DNA from: Acinetobacter brisouioides
GTDB taxonomy: Bacteria > Pseudomonadota > Gammaproteobacteria > Pseudomonadales > Moraxellaceae
Length of the DNA: 64,000 nucleotides
Assembly: GCF_004331075.1 (NCBI RefSeq)
Contig: NZ_SJNX01000007.1
Span: forward strand, 62,001 to 126,000
Reading direction: 5' to 3'
Below the pieces are notes generated by a model. It was given only the letters and a program-made list of their open reading frames with translations. It was not told the DNA's origin and made no database searches. Shown piece by piece: positions 47,891 to 58,473 of this stretch (position 1 is its first letter; each line of letters begins with the position of its first letter). Made by a program: the position numbers and the translations under genes.

Positions 47891-47915
47891 ATTTTTGGCT
47901 TATTTATACAGTAAC

Positions 47916-48524
47916 TTAAAACGGTAAATCATCATCTAAGTCAGTAGGTGCTGGTGCTGCAGCTGGTTTTGGCTTAGCCGCTTGGTTGTTATTAAAACCA
48001 CCTTGAGCATTGTTATTGCCTGCGCCATAGTTGTTGAAACCGCCGCCTTGATTACCACCTTGCTGATTAAAGCCAGTATTTTGACCATAACCACCACCGT
48101 AGTTGTTATTGCCACCACCTTGCGCATTATTGTTAAAACGCGGTTGTGCATAACCTGAGTTATCGCCCGCGCCTTGTTCTGGCTGACCACGAGTTGAATC
48201 CAACATTTGCATCTGATCGCCACGGATTTCAGTGCTGTAACGCTCCTGACCATTTTGATCTGTCCATTGACGGGTACGTAGTGAACCTTCAATATAGACT
48301 TTCGAACCTTTACGCAAATATTGCTGAGCAATTTCACCTAAGCGGTTATGCAGTACAATACGATGCCATTCGGTTTGTTCTTTTCGCTCGCCTGTACTTT
48401 TGTCTACCCAAGAATCACTTGTCGCAATTGAGAATTGAGTTAACGACCCACCATTTGGAAAAGTCTTGGTTTCAGGATCTCGACCCAATGTACCGACCAA
48501 AATAACTTTATTGACACCACGCAT
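47916..48524 (-). CDS. ssb: Single-stranded DNA-binding protein
   Basis: Tetrameric ssDNA-binding protein for replication, recombination and repair. The 202-residue product has the OB-fold domain (residues 1-110, [18 protein letters not shown]). The disordered linker of about 75 residues is dominated by G, N and Q, and the acidic tip DLDDDLPF binds partner proteins. The linker shows repeated [18 protein letters not shown] units, richer in N/Q than in enterobacteria. It is downstream of the MFS transporter gene on the same strand (51-base gap), a conserved pairing in Acinetobacter. Confidence 0.96.
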   Translation of the reverse strand: MRGVNKVILVGTLGRDPETKTFPNGGSLTQFSIATSDSWVDKSTGERKEQTEWHRIVLHNRLGEIAQQYLRKGSKVYIEGSLRTRQWTDQNGQERYSTEIRGDQMQMLDSTRGQPEQGAGDNSGYAQPRFNNNAQGGGNNNYGGGYGQNTGFNQQGGNQGGGFNNYGAGNNNAQGGFNNNQAAKPKPAAAPAPTDLDDDLPF

Positions 48525-48575
48525 TCGCTACTATCTTCCTATATGTTTCTACGTTTTACTTTATAAGAGTTATCT

Positions 48576-49940
48576 TCAAATGACTAGCTCTTTCCCCAAC
48601 AAGTGCGTTAAATGTTGTCGCGCAGTTTCATCGAGCTGCTTTTTATCCAGTTTCACATAGGCGACCTGCTGATCCAGCATAACCACCACTTCTTCAATAC
48701 CATGAATTGCCAACAACTGGGTAGTCCATTCATCTGTTTGTTTACCCTCAGGCAAACGTAAAATCACAGAAGATAAATAGCGCGGTTGCTGCAAACCGAA
48801 GCTAATCAATGCCCAGATCATGGCAATCCCAGCAAGAATACTCCAACCTGTCGACGTATTATGTAACATTAATAACTGACCGCCAAGTGTGCCGCCAAAA
48901 AATGCTCCCAGGAACTGGGCACTGGCATTCACCCCCATTGCGGTGGCTTTAGACTGAATCGGCGCTGCTTTGGACAACCAAGACGGCAACAATGCTTCCA
49001 TGACATTAAAGGCTACAAAGAAAATTCCTAAGCCCAGTAACAAGCTATATTTGGAATGATAACCAAAAACCAGTACCAGTAAACCCACGACCACACCAAC
49101 AATTGCACCTAAAAAGATGCTACGCATTTTGCGGTATTTTTCAGCGATAATAATGCTTGGAAAAGCACAAATCACGCCGATCAACAGCAGCGGCAAATAC
49201 ACCAGACCATGTTTTGCCAAAGGAATACCCGCATACTGAATCAGTTGCGATGGCGCATAAATAAACATGGCAGTGAGCAGCAAATGTAGCGAAAAAATCG
49301 AGAAATGCAGACGGTTCAGGTCAGGCATTTTTAGCACATGCTTCAGCTGATTGAGGTAGCCTTTCTGGAAATTACGATGATGACGTGTGGTTTTAGGCAC
49401 CAATAGCAGCATAGCAATCGCAGCAAGCCCCATAATAGTGGTCACCCAAAATAACCCTGAAATTCCAACCAACTGTGTCAGCCACGGCCCAAGGCTAAAT
49501 GCTATCACAAACGATAGCCCAATACTCATGCCCATGGTTGCCATGGCTTTGGTACGGTTTTCTTCACGGGTGACATCGGCAAGCAATGCCATCACCACCG
49601 CGGACACCGCACCTGCCCCCGCAATCGCACGCCCTAAAATCACGCCATAAATGGTATGTGACATGGCAGCCACTGCGCCACCCAAAGCAAACAATAACAA
49701 GCCGATGACCACCAAAGGTTTACGACTAAAACGGTCTGCCCACAGGCTAAACGGGATTTGTAAAATGGCTTGAGATAACCCGTAAACGCCTACGGCAAAC
49801 CCAAGCAATGCAGGCGTTGCATATTGATATGTCTGCCCAGCCACTGCAAACACAGGAATAATCATGAACAATCCCAACATGCGTAATGCAAAAATACTGC
49901 TTAAGGCAAAAGTGGAACGGCGTTCTAAAGCATTCATCAT
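48576..49940 (-). CDS. yajR: YajR-type major facilitator transporter
   Basis: Proton-driven MFS transporter of 454 residues with 12 membrane segments. The N-terminal RMLGLFMIIPVFAV, motif A LWADRFSRKPLVVIGL and RAIAGAGAVSAVVMALLAD fit the YajR subfamily. So does the C-terminal soluble domain (about 390-454, with HGIEEVVVMLDQQVAYVKLD), the YAM domain that sets YajR apart. The natural substrate is unknown. ATG 49940 gives the same length as E. coli YajR; the frame is open 13 codons further. The ssb gene follows in the same direction. Confidence 0.85.
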   Translation of the reverse strand: MMNALERRSTFALSSIFALRMLGLFMIIPVFAVAGQTYQYATPALLGFAVGVYGLSQAILQIPFSLWADRFSRKPLVVIGLLLFALGGAVAAMSHTIYGVILGRAIAGAGAVSAVVMALLADVTREENRTKAMATMGMSIGLSFVIAFSLGPWLTQLVGISGLFWVTTIMGLAAIAMLLLVPKTTRHHRNFQKGYLNQLKHVLKMPDLNRLHFSIFSLHLLLTAMFIYAPSQLIQYAGIPLAKHGLVYLPLLLIGVICAFPSIIIAEKYRKMRSIFLGAIVGVVVGLLVLVFGYHSKYSLLLGLGIFFVAFNVMEALLPSWLSKAAPIQSKATAMGVNASAQFLGAFFGGTLGGQLLMLHNTSTGWSILAGIAMIWALISFGLQQPRYLSSVILRLPEGKQTDEWTTQLLAIHGIEEVVVMLDQQVAYVKLDKKQLDETARQHLTHLLGKELVI

Positions 49941-50051
49941 ATCAATCTGTAATCTCTTGGGGGCAAACAAGCAAAGCATTAAAAATAAAAATGGGGTACA
50001 ACAGCATTAGCATTGTACCCCATCATTTTATACATTTTCCTGAAATTTGCC

Positions 50052-51119
50052 TTAATCAATCAGCTGACGTTTACTATATTGAATCGAAGCAATCACCGCC
50101 CAAACAATAAATGCTACACCAATTAATCCTGTAACCACTTCAGGCACATGCACCCCTGTACCACTGGCTAACATAATCACGGCCAAAGCTCCAATCGCAT
50201 AATGCGCACCATGTTCCAAATAAACATAGGCTTCTAAAGTGCCTTTTTCGACCAAATAAATCGTCATAGAACGCACAAACATCGCACCAATTGCCAACCC
50301 GAGCATAATGATGATGACATCAGAAGTAATCGCAAATGCCCCGATCACCCCATCAAAACTAAAGGATGCATCCAGCACTTCCAGATACAAGAAGCCGCCT
50401 AAACCTGCTTTGATCACGCCATTGGCAGCATTACCTGAACTACTGGCTTCTTCGTCCACTTCAGGCTCACCACCGAGCAAATGCCCAAGCACTTGTACCC
50501 CAATATAGACCACAATGCCCCAAATTCCTGACAAGGTCACAGCCAAACGCTCGCTCTCGCTCACATTGTGTGCCATCACAAGTAAGGCGATCAGCGTTAA
50601 AAACACTGACATGGCAGGGACATTAGCTAAGTTGGTCAGGCGTTTTTCAAGCCATTTGAACCAGTGCGTATCTTTTTCTGCATCAAGGAAGAAATTGAAA
50701 AACACCAGTGCCAAGAATGCACCACCAAATGCTGCAATTTCCGCATGATGTTCAATCAAACGCATCGAGTAATTTTTCGGATCATTGAGTGCCATGCTGA
50801 CCACATCCATCATGTTCATGTTAGCGGTCACCGCTACAATCACAATCGGGAACACCAGACGCATACCGAACACCGCAATAATCATCCCGAGTGTAAGGAA
50901 AATCATTTTCCAGAAATGATCCCAGCTGCGCAGTACCGATGCATTGACCACAGCATTATCGAAAGATAAAGACACTTCCATAATCGCCAAAATGGCAGTC
51001 ACCGAGAGCGCCTGTAGCATGGTCGAAACCCCAGCTTCAGGGCCATGCGTGAAGCCCCAGTAGGCTGCAATTCCCAAGCAGATGATGCTGAAAATAAATG
51101 AGAAACGAAAATGTTTCAT
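50052..51119 (-). CDS. DUF475/TerC-superfamily membrane protein
   Basis: Integral membrane protein of 355 residues with about nine membrane segments. Two inverted-repeat motifs with acidic residues are visible, EVSLSFDNAVVNASVL near residue 49 and LEVLDASFSFDGVIGAFAIT near residue 247. They are typical of the TerC/Alx group and thought to bind cations. A charged loop (EPEVDEEASSSGNAA) separates the halves. Family members relate to tellurite or manganese handling; the role here is not known. ATG 51119 is chosen on the MKHFRF start; the frame is open 16 codons upstream. Diverges from tenA. Confidence 0.85.
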   Translation of the reverse strand: MKHFRFSFIFSIICLGIAAYWGFTHGPEAGVSTMLQALSVTAILAIMEVSLSFDNAVVNASVLRSWDHFWKMIFLTLGMIIAVFGMRLVFPIVIVAVTANMNMMDVVSMALNDPKNYSMRLIEHHAEIAAFGGAFLALVFFNFFLDAEKDTHWFKWLEKRLTNLANVPAMSVFLTLIALLVMAHNVSESERLAVTLSGIWGIVVYIGVQVLGHLLGGEPEVDEEASSSGNAANGVIKAGLGGFLYLEVLDASFSFDGVIGAFAITSDVIIIMLGLAIGAMFVRSMTIYLVEKGTLEAYVYLEHGAHYAIGALAVIMLASGTGVHVPEVVTGLIGVAFIVWAVIASIQYSKRQLID

Positions 51120-51267
51120 GAACTGACCTGACCTATAAAAAATAAAAAGTACATGCTGTGTTCGCATGTATCAGAAAGGAATACTCAGCATTATACTCGC
51201 TTCTGTTTTTTTACCTATTTAAAAAAAACAGGCTATATTGCAGTTTTCGTATCATCGTGGAGTGACC

Positions 51268-51942
51268 ATGCGTTTTTCAGAGCAGCTCTGGCAGAACAAC
51301 CTTGCCTTATACCAAAAAATTGTCCAGCATCCATTTAACCAAGAGCTGGCGCAGGGCACGCTCAAATCCGAAGCTTTTCAACATTATATTATTCAAGACT
51401 CGCATTACTTACTGGCATATGGACGCATTCTTGCGGTCGCAGCAGCCAAAGCTTTTGACGCCGATGACATCATGCAGTTTTCGGAAGGTGCAAAAATTGC
51501 GATTATTGTGGAACGTAGTTTACATGCGGGGTTTATGCAACAGTTTGGGATTAGCCCTGAACAGTTTGCCAATACCCCACTTAGCCTTGCGTGCCACCAT
51601 TACACCTCTTTTTTACTCGCAACAGCATGGTCAGAAAGCTATCCCGTGGTATTGGCAGCTTTATTGCCTTGTTTCTGGATTTATGCCGAAGTGGGATTGG
51701 CAATTGTTGAAAACTCGGCTGCCAACAATCCGTATCAAGCATGGATTGATACCTATGCAGGTGAAGAATTTCACGCTGCGGTACACAATGTGATTGCCAC
51801 TATTGATAAAGTAGCTGCACGCTGTGATGCTGATACACTTGCCAAAATGCAGCAGGTTTACCGTCGCGGTGCTGAGCTAGAATGGCTGTTTTGGGACAGT
51901 GCCTATCATCAACAGCACTGGCTTGGACTTGATCCTGTCTAG
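51268..51942 (+). CDS. tenA: Thiaminase II TenA (aminopyrimidine aminohydrolase)
   Basis: Thiamine salvage enzyme that hydrolyses aminopyrimidines from degraded thiamine. The 224-residue product has residues placed exactly as in Bacillus subtilis TenA: D44 and Y47 (QDSHYLLAYGR), Y112, catalytic C135 (ALLPCFWIYAEVG) with Y139, and E205. Start at ATG 51268 with TGGAG about 6 bases upstream; this choice also produces the matching numbering. No thiamine biosynthesis genes are adjacent. A terminator follows directly. Confidence 0.92.
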   Translation: MRFSEQLWQNNLALYQKIVQHPFNQELAQGTLKSEAFQHYIIQDSHYLLAYGRILAVAAAKAFDADDIMQFSEGAKIAIIVERSLHAGFMQQFGISPEQFANTPLSLACHHYTSFLLATAWSESYPVVLAALLPCFWIYAEVGLAIVENSAANNPYQAWIDTYAGEEFHAAVHNVIATIDKVAARCDADTLAKMQQVYRRGAELEWLFWDSAYHQQHWLGLDPV

Positions 51943-51948
51943 TCATAT

Positions 51949-51972
51949 AGCGCCATATTCTGGCGCTTTTTT
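51949..51972 (+). terminator. Terminator of tenA
   Basis: AGCGCCA at 51949-51955 pairs with TGGCGCT at 51961-51967 around TATTC and is followed by a T-run. Confidence 0.9.
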
Positions 51973-51997
51973 AAACTGTCATATATCTGTAATTGCA

Positions 51998-52019
51998 TAT
52001 ATATGGATATTCATATATA
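51998..52019 (+). promoter_or_regulatory. Candidate ArsR operator before arsC
   Basis: TATATATG at 51998-52005 and CATATATA at 52012-52019 form a perfect 8-bp inverted repeat around GATATT. They end 34 bases before the arsC ATG. A/T-rich inverted repeats of this kind are typical ArsR-family operators, and arsR is the second gene of the operon. Further CATATA half-sites lie at 51980 and 52035. Confidence 0.55.
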
Positions 52020-52053
52020 AAGGCTTTTATCTGCCATATACTGAAGTTTTGAT

Positions 52054-52485
52054 ATGTCGACCAGCATCAAGATTTACCACAATCCTGCTTGTGGAACATC
52101 GCGTAACACGCTCGCCCTGATTAAAAATACAGGCACAGAACCTGAAATCATTGAATATCTTAAAAACCCGCCAAGCAAAGAACAGCTGATTCAACTGATT
52201 CACGATGCGGGTTTAAGCGTGCGCGAAGCCTTACGTCAAAATGTCGAACCTTACATTAATTTGCAACTTGAACAGAGTCACTGGTCAGATGATGCCTTAC
52301 TGTATTTTATGTTGCAGTATCCGATTTTAATCAACCGCCCCTTTGTTGTGACTGAAAAAGGTACACGCCTGTGCCGCCCGTCTGAAGTGGTGCTGGAGAT
52401 TTTACCCTTACCGCAGCTTGGTGCTTTTTATAAAGAAGATGGCGAACAGATTATTGATGAACATGGGCAATGTGTCTCAGGTTGA
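52054..52485 (+). CDS. arsC: Arsenate reductase, glutaredoxin-coupled
   Basis: Reduces arsenate to arsenite with glutathione and glutaredoxin. The 143-residue product starts with the thioredoxin-like strand and the active cysteine C13 in HNPACGTSRNTL, followed by the conserved arginines in LSVREALR and PFVVTEKG-x-RLCRP regions. Length fits the E. coli ArsC class. First gene of arsC-arsR-acr3. Confidence 0.94.
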   Translation: MSTSIKIYHNPACGTSRNTLALIKNTGTEPEIIEYLKNPPSKEQLIQLIHDAGLSVREALRQNVEPYINLQLEQSHWSDDALLYFMLQYPILINRPFVVTEKGTRLCRPSEVVLEILPLPQLGAFYKEDGEQIIDEHGQCVSG

Positions 52486-52489
52486 AAAT

Positions 52490-52801
52490 ATGGATCAAGT
52501 ACAATTTTTTAAATGTCTTGCTGACGAAACCCGTCTCAATCTGGTGTTATTGGTCGCACAACATCAAGAATTATGTGTCTGTGATTTGACTGACAAACTA
52601 CAGCTCAGCCAACCAAAAATTTCACGGCATTTAGCCCTGCTACGCAATTTTGGCGTTTTACAAGACCGCCGCAAAGGGCAATGGGTGTATTACCGCTTGC
52701 ATGAGCAACTGCCTACATGGTGCAATGACATTTTAGCCTTGTTGCAGCAAAACAGTCCTTTGCCCTCAGCAGCTTCAACCTCACTGCATTGCTGTGATTA
52801 A
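52490..52801 (+). CDS. arsR: ArsR-family arsenite-responsive repressor
   Basis: Winged-helix repressor of 103 residues released from DNA by arsenite. The metal site ELCVCDL (C-x-C) lies at the start of alpha-3 and the recognition helix is LSQPKISRHLALLRN. The C-terminus carries a further CC pair (SLHCCD). ATG 52490 is chosen because it lies 4 bases after the arsC stop and gives the family length; ATG 52463 inside arsC is an alternative. Second gene of the operon. Confidence 0.92.
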   Translation: MDQVQFFKCLADETRLNLVLLVAQHQELCVCDLTDKLQLSQPKISRHLALLRNFGVLQDRRKGQWVYYRLHEQLPTWCNDILALLQQNSPLPSAASTSLHCCD

Positions 52802-52823
52802 TTTTTTTACATGACGTTTTGCT

Positions 52824-53870
52824 ATGGCTCAATCTCGTTTATCGTTTCTCGATCGCAATCTGACCCTGTGGATTTTTCTAGCCATGGGGCTGGGAATTGC
52901 CATTTCACAGTTTTTCCCACAAGCATCAACCGCCCTCAGTCATTTGAGTGTCGGTTCAATTAATGTACCAATCGCCGTTGGTTTAATTTTAATGATGTAT
53001 CCACCACTGGCAAAAGTAGACTATACAGCGCTGCCTGAAATTTTTAAGGACAAGAAAACCCTTGCCTTATCTTTAATTCAGAACTGGTTGATTGCACCGA
53101 TGCTGATGTTTGCTTTAGCCGTGATTTTTCTGCATGACTCACCTGCTTACATGACAGGGCTAATCCTGATCGGTTTAGCGCGTTGTATTGCGATGGTACT
53201 GATCTGGAATGGTCTAGCCTGTGGCGACAACCAATATGTTGCAGCATTGGTGGCATTTAACAGCCTGTTTCAAATCCTGTTTTTTAGTAGCTATGCATGG
53301 TTCTTTCTCAGCTTTTTACCGCCCTATTTTGGTCTACAAGGGCAAGTGATTGACGTGAGCTTTTTAGGCATTAGCCAAGCCGTGCTGACTTATTTAGGGA
53401 TTCCATTTTTCTGTGGGTTCTTAACCCGTAGCATTTTGGTCAAAGCCAAAGGTTTAGCATGGTATCAAAGCCAGTTTTTACCGAAAATCAGCCCGATCAG
53501 CCTAGTGGCATTACTGTTGACCATTGTGGCCATGTTTAGCCTGAAAGGTGGAGAAGTTCTGAGCTTGCCAACTGACGTACTGCGTATCGCGATTCCGCTG
53601 AGTATTTATTTTATCGTGATGTTTTTCCTGAGTTTTGCCATGAGCAAATGGCTCGGCAACAACTATGCACGCAGCACGGCAATTTCATTTACCGCCGCGG
53701 GCAATAACTTTGAACTGGCACTTGCGGTGGCAGTGGCAACTTTTGGTCTGGCATCGCCTGTCGCTTTTACCACGGTGATTGGCCCACTGGTTGAAGTGCC
53801 TGTCCTGATCTCACTGGTCAGTGTCAGCTTTTGGCTGCGCAAGAAATTCTTTGGGCATGAATTAACATAA
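52824..53870 (+). CDS. acr3: ACR3-family arsenite efflux transporter
   Basis: Arsenite efflux permease of 348 residues with ten membrane segments. The conserved cysteine lies in [13 protein letters not shown] near residue 119, and [16 protein letters not shown] near residue 291 is the other hallmark of the family. It is ACR3-type, not the ArsB ion-transporter type. It ends the arsC-arsR-acr3 unit; no arsH or arsA is present. Confidence 0.93.
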   Translation: MAQSRLSFLDRNLTLWIFLAMGLGIAISQFFPQASTALSHLSVGSINVPIAVGLILMMYPPLAKVDYTALPEIFKDKKTLALSLIQNWLIAPMLMFALAVIFLHDSPAYMTGLILIGLARCIAMVLIWNGLACGDNQYVAALVAFNSLFQILFFSSYAWFFLSFLPPYFGLQGQVIDVSFLGISQAVLTYLGIPFFCGFLTRSILVKAKGLAWYQSQFLPKISPISLVALLLTIVAMFSLKGGEVLSLPTDVLRIAIPLSIYFIVMFFLSFAMSKWLGNNYARSTAISFTAAGNNFELALAVAVATFGLASPVAFTTVIGPLVEVPVLISLVSVSFWLRKKFFGHELT

Positions 53871-53981
53871 GGCTGTCAATGCAAGACAACGCTATAGTTT
53901 TTATAGGGTGGACGATTGATAGTCTTTGCAAAAATGGCAACTATGGTCTGTATGATGTGTTGTCGCTATTTGTGCCCAAGC

Positions 53982-54010
53982 GTGGTGACTAGAATTTTAG
54001 CCACCACTTT
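53982..54010 (+). terminator. Possible terminator of the ars operon
   Basis: GTGGTG at 53982-53987 pairs with CACCAC at 54002-54007, extended by CTAGAATTTTAG within the loop. Only three Ts follow, so termination may be weak. Confidence 0.45.
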
Positions 54011-54123
54011 AACTGATACACGAGATCGGATCACTCTAAAACATGTATCACGACTGCGTTATCGTATGAAATCCGCTTATTACCCGTGATTGCCATCGAA
54101 AGCCAGTGCGCACCAAGTACAGG

Positions 54124-54462
54124 CTAAGCCCATAAATACCAACCATACAGTAAAATACCTGCCGCAATCGTCCATGTCAGTGTTGCCAGACTTAAACAGC
54201 TCAATACTGACATTTGGGTGGCAAGCAAATATACCGTAATCAAATAAACCGCATACGGAATCAGCGACCATAAACCAAACAAGGCAGTACGGCGCAGCGC
54301 ATCTGCCCCCTGTTGCTGAAATACAATGACATGGGCAATCAGGGCAAAGGTTGGAAACAGTGGCACTAACCCTGCAATATAAAATGCTTTGCTTTTCGAC
54401 AGTACGGAAATCAGCAATACCACCAACGCGCCCAACATACATTTAAATAATAATGCCCACAT
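54124..54462 (-). CDS. GlpM-like small membrane protein
   Basis: Protein of 112 residues with four membrane segments. MWALLFKCMLGALVVLLISV, SKSKAFYIAGLVPLFPTFAL and GADALRRTALFGLWSLIPYA match the GlpM family, named for an effect on alginate production in Pseudomonas aeruginosa. The biochemical role is unknown. It stands alone on the minus strand opposite the ars operon. Confidence 0.8.
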   Translation of the reverse strand: MWALLFKCMLGALVVLLISVLSKSKAFYIAGLVPLFPTFALIAHVIVFQQQGADALRRTALFGLWSLIPYAVYLITVYLLATQMSVLSCLSLATLTWTIAAGILLYGWYLWA

Positions 54463-54892
54463 CTATCCGTACCTGTTGAATATCCCGAAATACATTTTAC
54501 AAAGAATTGGTGCACTGCCTACGTTTTATTGCAATCCATGCTGGCTTTAGCAGCAAGAATCAACAAATTCAACCATAACCATCATGATCAATGATTTCTT
54601 AAAATGACCACCATGCTCAAAGACAGGTAAGTTATAGAAGCACTCAGGGCCATGGTGACCCTGAGGCAGTGTTGGTTTGATCACGAACAAATCTATCTGC
54701 ATCAAGGCTGCTTGCATTTCTGCTGCGACTGATCTGATTTATTTTACCAGTCGCCCTATTCAGGATTTCATGCTGAATTTTATTGGCAAATATAACTGCC
54801 ATCGTCCCAAGGGTTTTGATTTTCTTGATTTAGACAATTTTCCAAATGTGTATGAACATTTTTTCTGTGCTTTTTATAGATGCTGTCTCTAT
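54463..54892. other. Non-coding gap between the GlpM-like and DUF1304 genes
   Basis: No credible gene. A hairpin CTCAGGG (54643-54649) and CCCTGAG (54659-54665) with a CCATGG-containing loop is visible, without a T-run. A weak 79-codon frame from 54677 has no recognisable content. The stretch may be a decayed gene, but I could not identify it. Confidence 0.4.
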
Positions 54893-55252
54893 TTAAGTGA
54901 AATGCACCACCAGTAAGGTCAGCAACGCGGGTACAGCCTGAATATAAATAATCTTTTTGCTGGCCGTTACCCCCCCATAAACGCCTGCCACAAAAACACA
55001 GCCTAAAAAGAACGTGGCAATTGCGCGCGCAAAATCTGGATTACTGAGCAACAATGACCAAAATAACCCTGCGGCAAGAAAGCCATTATACAGCCCTTGA
55101 TTTTGTGCCAAGACTTTGGTGAGTTGTGCTTTTTCCAAACTATTGCCAAAGGCTTTTAAGCCAGCAGGTTTATTCCATAAAAACATTTCTAAAACCAAAA
55201 TATACACATGCAACAAGCCAATCAGTGCAATTAAAATTTTTCCGATTATCAT
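54893..55252 (-). CDS. DUF1304 family membrane protein
   Basis: Small protein of 119 residues with four membrane segments. The start IIGKILIALIGLLHVYILVL with EMFLWNKPAGLKAFG, then NQGLYNGFLAAGL, fits the DUF1304 family of unknown function. It is transcribed away from uvrA. Confidence 0.8.
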   Translation of the reverse strand: MIIGKILIALIGLLHVYILVLEMFLWNKPAGLKAFGNSLEKAQLTKVLAQNQGLYNGFLAAGLFWSLLLSNPDFARAIATFFLGCVFVAGVYGGVTASKKIIYIQAVPALLTLLVVHFT

Positions 55253-55374
55253 TGCTTTTATCCTCTTTCATTTGCCCGACACAATCTGACGCTTAAATTC
55301 GTTTTGTTACAGCTTGAACAATTTTAAATCGTTATCATATAGCAGTTTCTACTTGCATATTACCGAGAGATCTT

Positions 55375-58212
55375 ATGAGTCACAGTCATATCCGTATTCG
55401 AGGCGCACGTACCCATAACCTAAAAAATGTGTCCCTTGATATTCCACGCGATAAATTTGTAGTGATTACAGGGCTTTCGGGATCAGGAAAATCTTCACTA
55501 GCGTTCGATACCTTATACGCCGAAGGTCAACGCCGTTATGTCGAATCGCTTTCTGCATACGCACGCCAGTTTTTATCGCAAATGGAAAAACCCGAAGTCG
55601 ATTCTATTGAAGGTTTAAGCCCAGCGATTGCCATTGAGCAAAAATCAACCAGCCATAACCCACGTTCAACGGTGGGTACAATTACTGAAATTTACGACTA
55701 TTTGCGTCTACTCTATGCTCGTGTCGGCACGCCCTATTGCCCTGAACATGACCTACCAATGGTGGCACAAACCGTGTCTGAAATGGTCGATGCCGTCAAA
55801 GCATTAGAGGAAGGTACAGCACTGATGCTGCTTGCACCTGTGGTGCGTGAACGTAAAGGCGAATACAGCACCCTGTTTGAACAACTGCAAAGTCAGGGCT
55901 TTGTTCGCGCCCGTGTCGACGGGGAAATCATTGACATCGACAGCCCGCCTGAGCTGGATAAAAAGAAAAAACACACCATCGAAGTCGTGATCGACCGCTT
56001 TAAAGTGCGTGATGATCTGGGGAACCGTCTAGCAGAATCCTTTGAAACTGCACTGCGTTTAGGCGGCGATCTGGCGATTTTAACCTGGATGAAAGGCGAA
56101 CAGCCTGACCGCGTATTTTCAGCGCGTCACTCCTGCCCTAAATGTGACCGTGCCGTGGCAGAACTTGAACCACGCATGTTCTCCTTCAACAATCCCTTTG
56201 GCGCTTGCCCAGTGTGTGATGGTTTGGGAACACGTAGTCATTTCAGTGCCGAAAAACTGATTCCCAATCCACAGCTCTCGATTTATCAGGGGGCAATCCG
56301 CGGTTGGGATCGCCAGCGTCCTTACTACTACACCATGCTAGAAAAAGTCGCAGCACACTATGGCTTTGATTTAAATTGCCCGTGGCAAGATCTCGACAAA
56401 GATACCCAAAAGAAATTCCTGAATGGTACAGACAAAGAGAAAATCGACCTGAGCTATATTGATGAACGTGGGCGTAAACACAGTCGTGTCATGGCATTTG
56501 AGGGCATACTGCCACATTTAGAGCGCCGTTACCGCGAAACTGAAAGCAACTATATCCGCGATGACTTGGCGCAGTATTTATCCAATGCGGCCTGTGATGC
56601 CTGCGGTGGTTCACGCCTGAACGAAATTTCACGCCACGTCAAAGTCAAAGACCACAGCATTGAGCAAATCACAAGCATGTCGATTGGCGATGCGGCAGAT
56701 TATTATCAACATTTGAGTCTTGAAGGTGCGAAAGGCGAAATTGCCGATAAAATTTTTAAAGAAATCCGTGAACGCCTACAATTTTTAGTCAGCGTCGGGC
56801 TAAATTATTTGAGTCTGTCACGTTCGGCTGAAACCTTGTCAGGCGGCGAAGCCCAACGTATTCGTCTGGCTTCACAAATCGGGGCTGGGTTGATGGGCGT
56901 GATGTATGTTCTCGATGAACCTTCGATTGGCTTGCATCAACGTGACAATGACCGTCTGCTGCAAACCCTGATTCGCTTGCGTGACTTGGGCAATACGGTA
57001 CTGGTGGTTGAACATGATGAAGATGCGATTCGTGCTGCTGACCATATTATTGATATTGGGCCAGGCGCTGGAGTACATGGCGGGGAAATTATTGCCGAAG
57101 GGACTGCCAAGCAACTGGCAAAAAATAAAAACTCGCTGACGGGGCAATACTTAGCAGGCAAACTAAAAATTGCAGTGCCTGAACAGCGCGTTACCCCACC
57201 AAACCCTGAAAATACCATTCAACTTTGTGGAGCATCTGGACACAACCTGAAAAATGTCACTTTGAATCTGCCTTTAGGCGTGATGACCTGTATCACAGGC
57301 GTTTCGGGTTCAGGCAAATCGACCCTAATTAACCGTACTTTATTACCGCTTGCGGCAACCGAACTCAACGGTGCAACTACCCTGACAGCGGAAAAATACC
57401 AGTCAATTGATGGCTTGCAACATCTGGATAAAGTGGTCGATATTGACCAAAGCCCGATTGGACGTACCCCACGCTCGAACCCTGCAACCTACACAGGCGT
57501 ATTTACCCCGATTCGCGAGCTGTTTGCACAAACCCCTGAAGCCAAAGCTCGTGGTTATAGTGCAGGACGTTTCTCATTTAATGTCAAAGGTGGGCGCTGT
57601 GAAGCCTGCGAAGGCGATGGCATGATTAAAGTCGCGATGCACTTTTTACCTGACATGTATGTGCCCTGTGATGCCTGTCATGGCAAGCGCTACAATCGCG
57701 AAACATTGGAAGTCGGTTATAAAGGCAAGAACATTTCCGATGTGTTAAACATGACGGTTGAAGATGCAGCAGAATTTTTTAATGCCATTCCCGTGATTCA
57801 CCGCCGTTTAGATACCTTGATGCAAGTTGGCTTGGGTTATATCCGTTTGGGTCAGGCAGCAACTACCCTGTCTGGTGGTGAAGCACAGCGGGTGAAACTG
57901 GCGCGCGAACTGGCAAAACGAGATACAGGCAAAACCTTGTATATTCTGGATGAGCCGACCACAGGGCTGCATTTTCATGACATTGCCAAGCTGCTCGATA
58001 TCCTGCATGAGCTACGCAACAAAGGAAACTCTATTGTGGTGATTGAACATAATCTGGATGTGATTAAAACTGCCGACTGGATTATCGACTTAGGGCCTGA
58101 AGGTGGCTCTGGTGGTGGTGAAATCATTGCCGAAGGCACACCTGAGCAAGTGGCAGAAGTTGCGATTTCACATACAGGGCGTTTTTTAAAACCTCTTTTA
58201 CAAGATAAATAA
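55375..58212 (+). CDS. uvrA: Excinuclease ABC subunit A
   Basis: DNA damage recognition ATPase of nucleotide excision repair. The 945-residue product has two ABC modules with Walker A motifs [10 protein letters not shown] near residue 33 and [10 protein letters not shown] near residue 643. LSGGEAQR signatures lie near residues 489 and 832. Zinc fingers (CPKC...CPVC near 254-281, and CEAC...CDAC near 742-768) are also present. GAGAGA lies before the ATG. Transcribed alone, with a strong terminator. Confidence 0.97.
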   Translation: MSHSHIRIRGARTHNLKNVSLDIPRDKFVVITGLSGSGKSSLAFDTLYAEGQRRYVESLSAYARQFLSQMEKPEVDSIEGLSPAIAIEQKSTSHNPRSTVGTITEIYDYLRLLYARVGTPYCPEHDLPMVAQTVSEMVDAVKALEEGTALMLLAPVVRERKGEYSTLFEQLQSQGFVRARVDGEIIDIDSPPELDKKKKHTIEVVIDRFKVRDDLGNRLAESFETALRLGGDLAILTWMKGEQPDRVFSARHSCPKCDRAVAELEPRMFSFNNPFGACPVCDGLGTRSHFSAEKLIPNPQLSIYQGAIRGWDRQRPYYYTMLEKVAAHYGFDLNCPWQDLDKDTQKKFLNGTDKEKIDLSYIDERGRKHSRVMAFEGILPHLERRYRETESNYIRDDLAQYLSNAACDACGGSRLNEISRHVKVKDHSIEQITSMSIGDAADYYQHLSLEGAKGEIADKIFKEIRERLQFLVSVGLNYLSLSRSAETLSGGEAQRIRLASQIGAGLMGVMYVLDEPSIGLHQRDNDRLLQTLIRLRDLGNTVLVVEHDEDAIRAADHIIDIGPGAGVHGGEIIAEGTAKQLAKNKNSLTGQYLAGKLKIAVPEQRVTPPNPENTIQLCGASGHNLKNVTLNLPLGVMTCITGVSGSGKSTLINRTLLPLAATELNGATTLTAEKYQSIDGLQHLDKVVDIDQSPIGRTPRSNPATYTGVFTPIRELFAQTPEAKARGYSAGRFSFNVKGGRCEACEGDGMIKVAMHFLPDMYVPCDACHGKRYNRETLEVGYKGKNISDVLNMTVEDAAEFFNAIPVIHRRLDTLMQVGLGYIRLGQAATTLSGGEAQRVKLARELAKRDTGKTLYILDEPTTGLHFHDIAKLLDILHELRNKGNSIVVIEHNLDVIKTADWIIDLGPEGGSGGGEIIAEGTPEQVAEVAISHTGRFLKPLLQDK

Positions 58213-58236
58213 TCTCACTTTAGGCTTGTAGAAACC

Positions 58237-58272
58237 AAAAGATGTATAGTTCGTCTGTGCATCTTTTTTTAT
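58237..58272 (+). terminator. Terminator of uvrA
   Basis: AAAAGATGTATAG at 58237-58249 pairs with CTGTGCATCTTTT at 58255-58267 (13 pairs with two wobbles) around TTCGT, followed by Ts. Confidence 0.85.
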
Positions 58273-58473
58273 AGATTGATGTCAATTTTGTGACAAATGC
58301 AAACATTGAAAAATGTCTTTCAAAATAGTTTGCTTCTTTCCTAATAGCTTTGTAACTTTCAATATAATCTTGTGTAATTAGAGTAACATAATGTAATAGA
58401 GGTAAATTTATTTAACCTTATGATATTTATTATTTAATTATATTATTTTTCAAATAAAAATGAGAACCGCTTT

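Noticed and set aside
53880..54120. arsH or arsH remnant after acr3
   Set aside because: I found no readable ArsH-like segment in any frame.
54080..54442. 120-codon minus-strand frame over the GlpM-like gene
   Set aside because: It overlaps the better frame at 54124-54462, has many cysteines and no family content, and lacks a start with a binding site.
54677..54916. 79-codon plus-strand frame left of the DUF1304 gene
   Set aside because: It overlaps the end of the DUF1304 gene, needs a TTG start and resembles nothing known to me.
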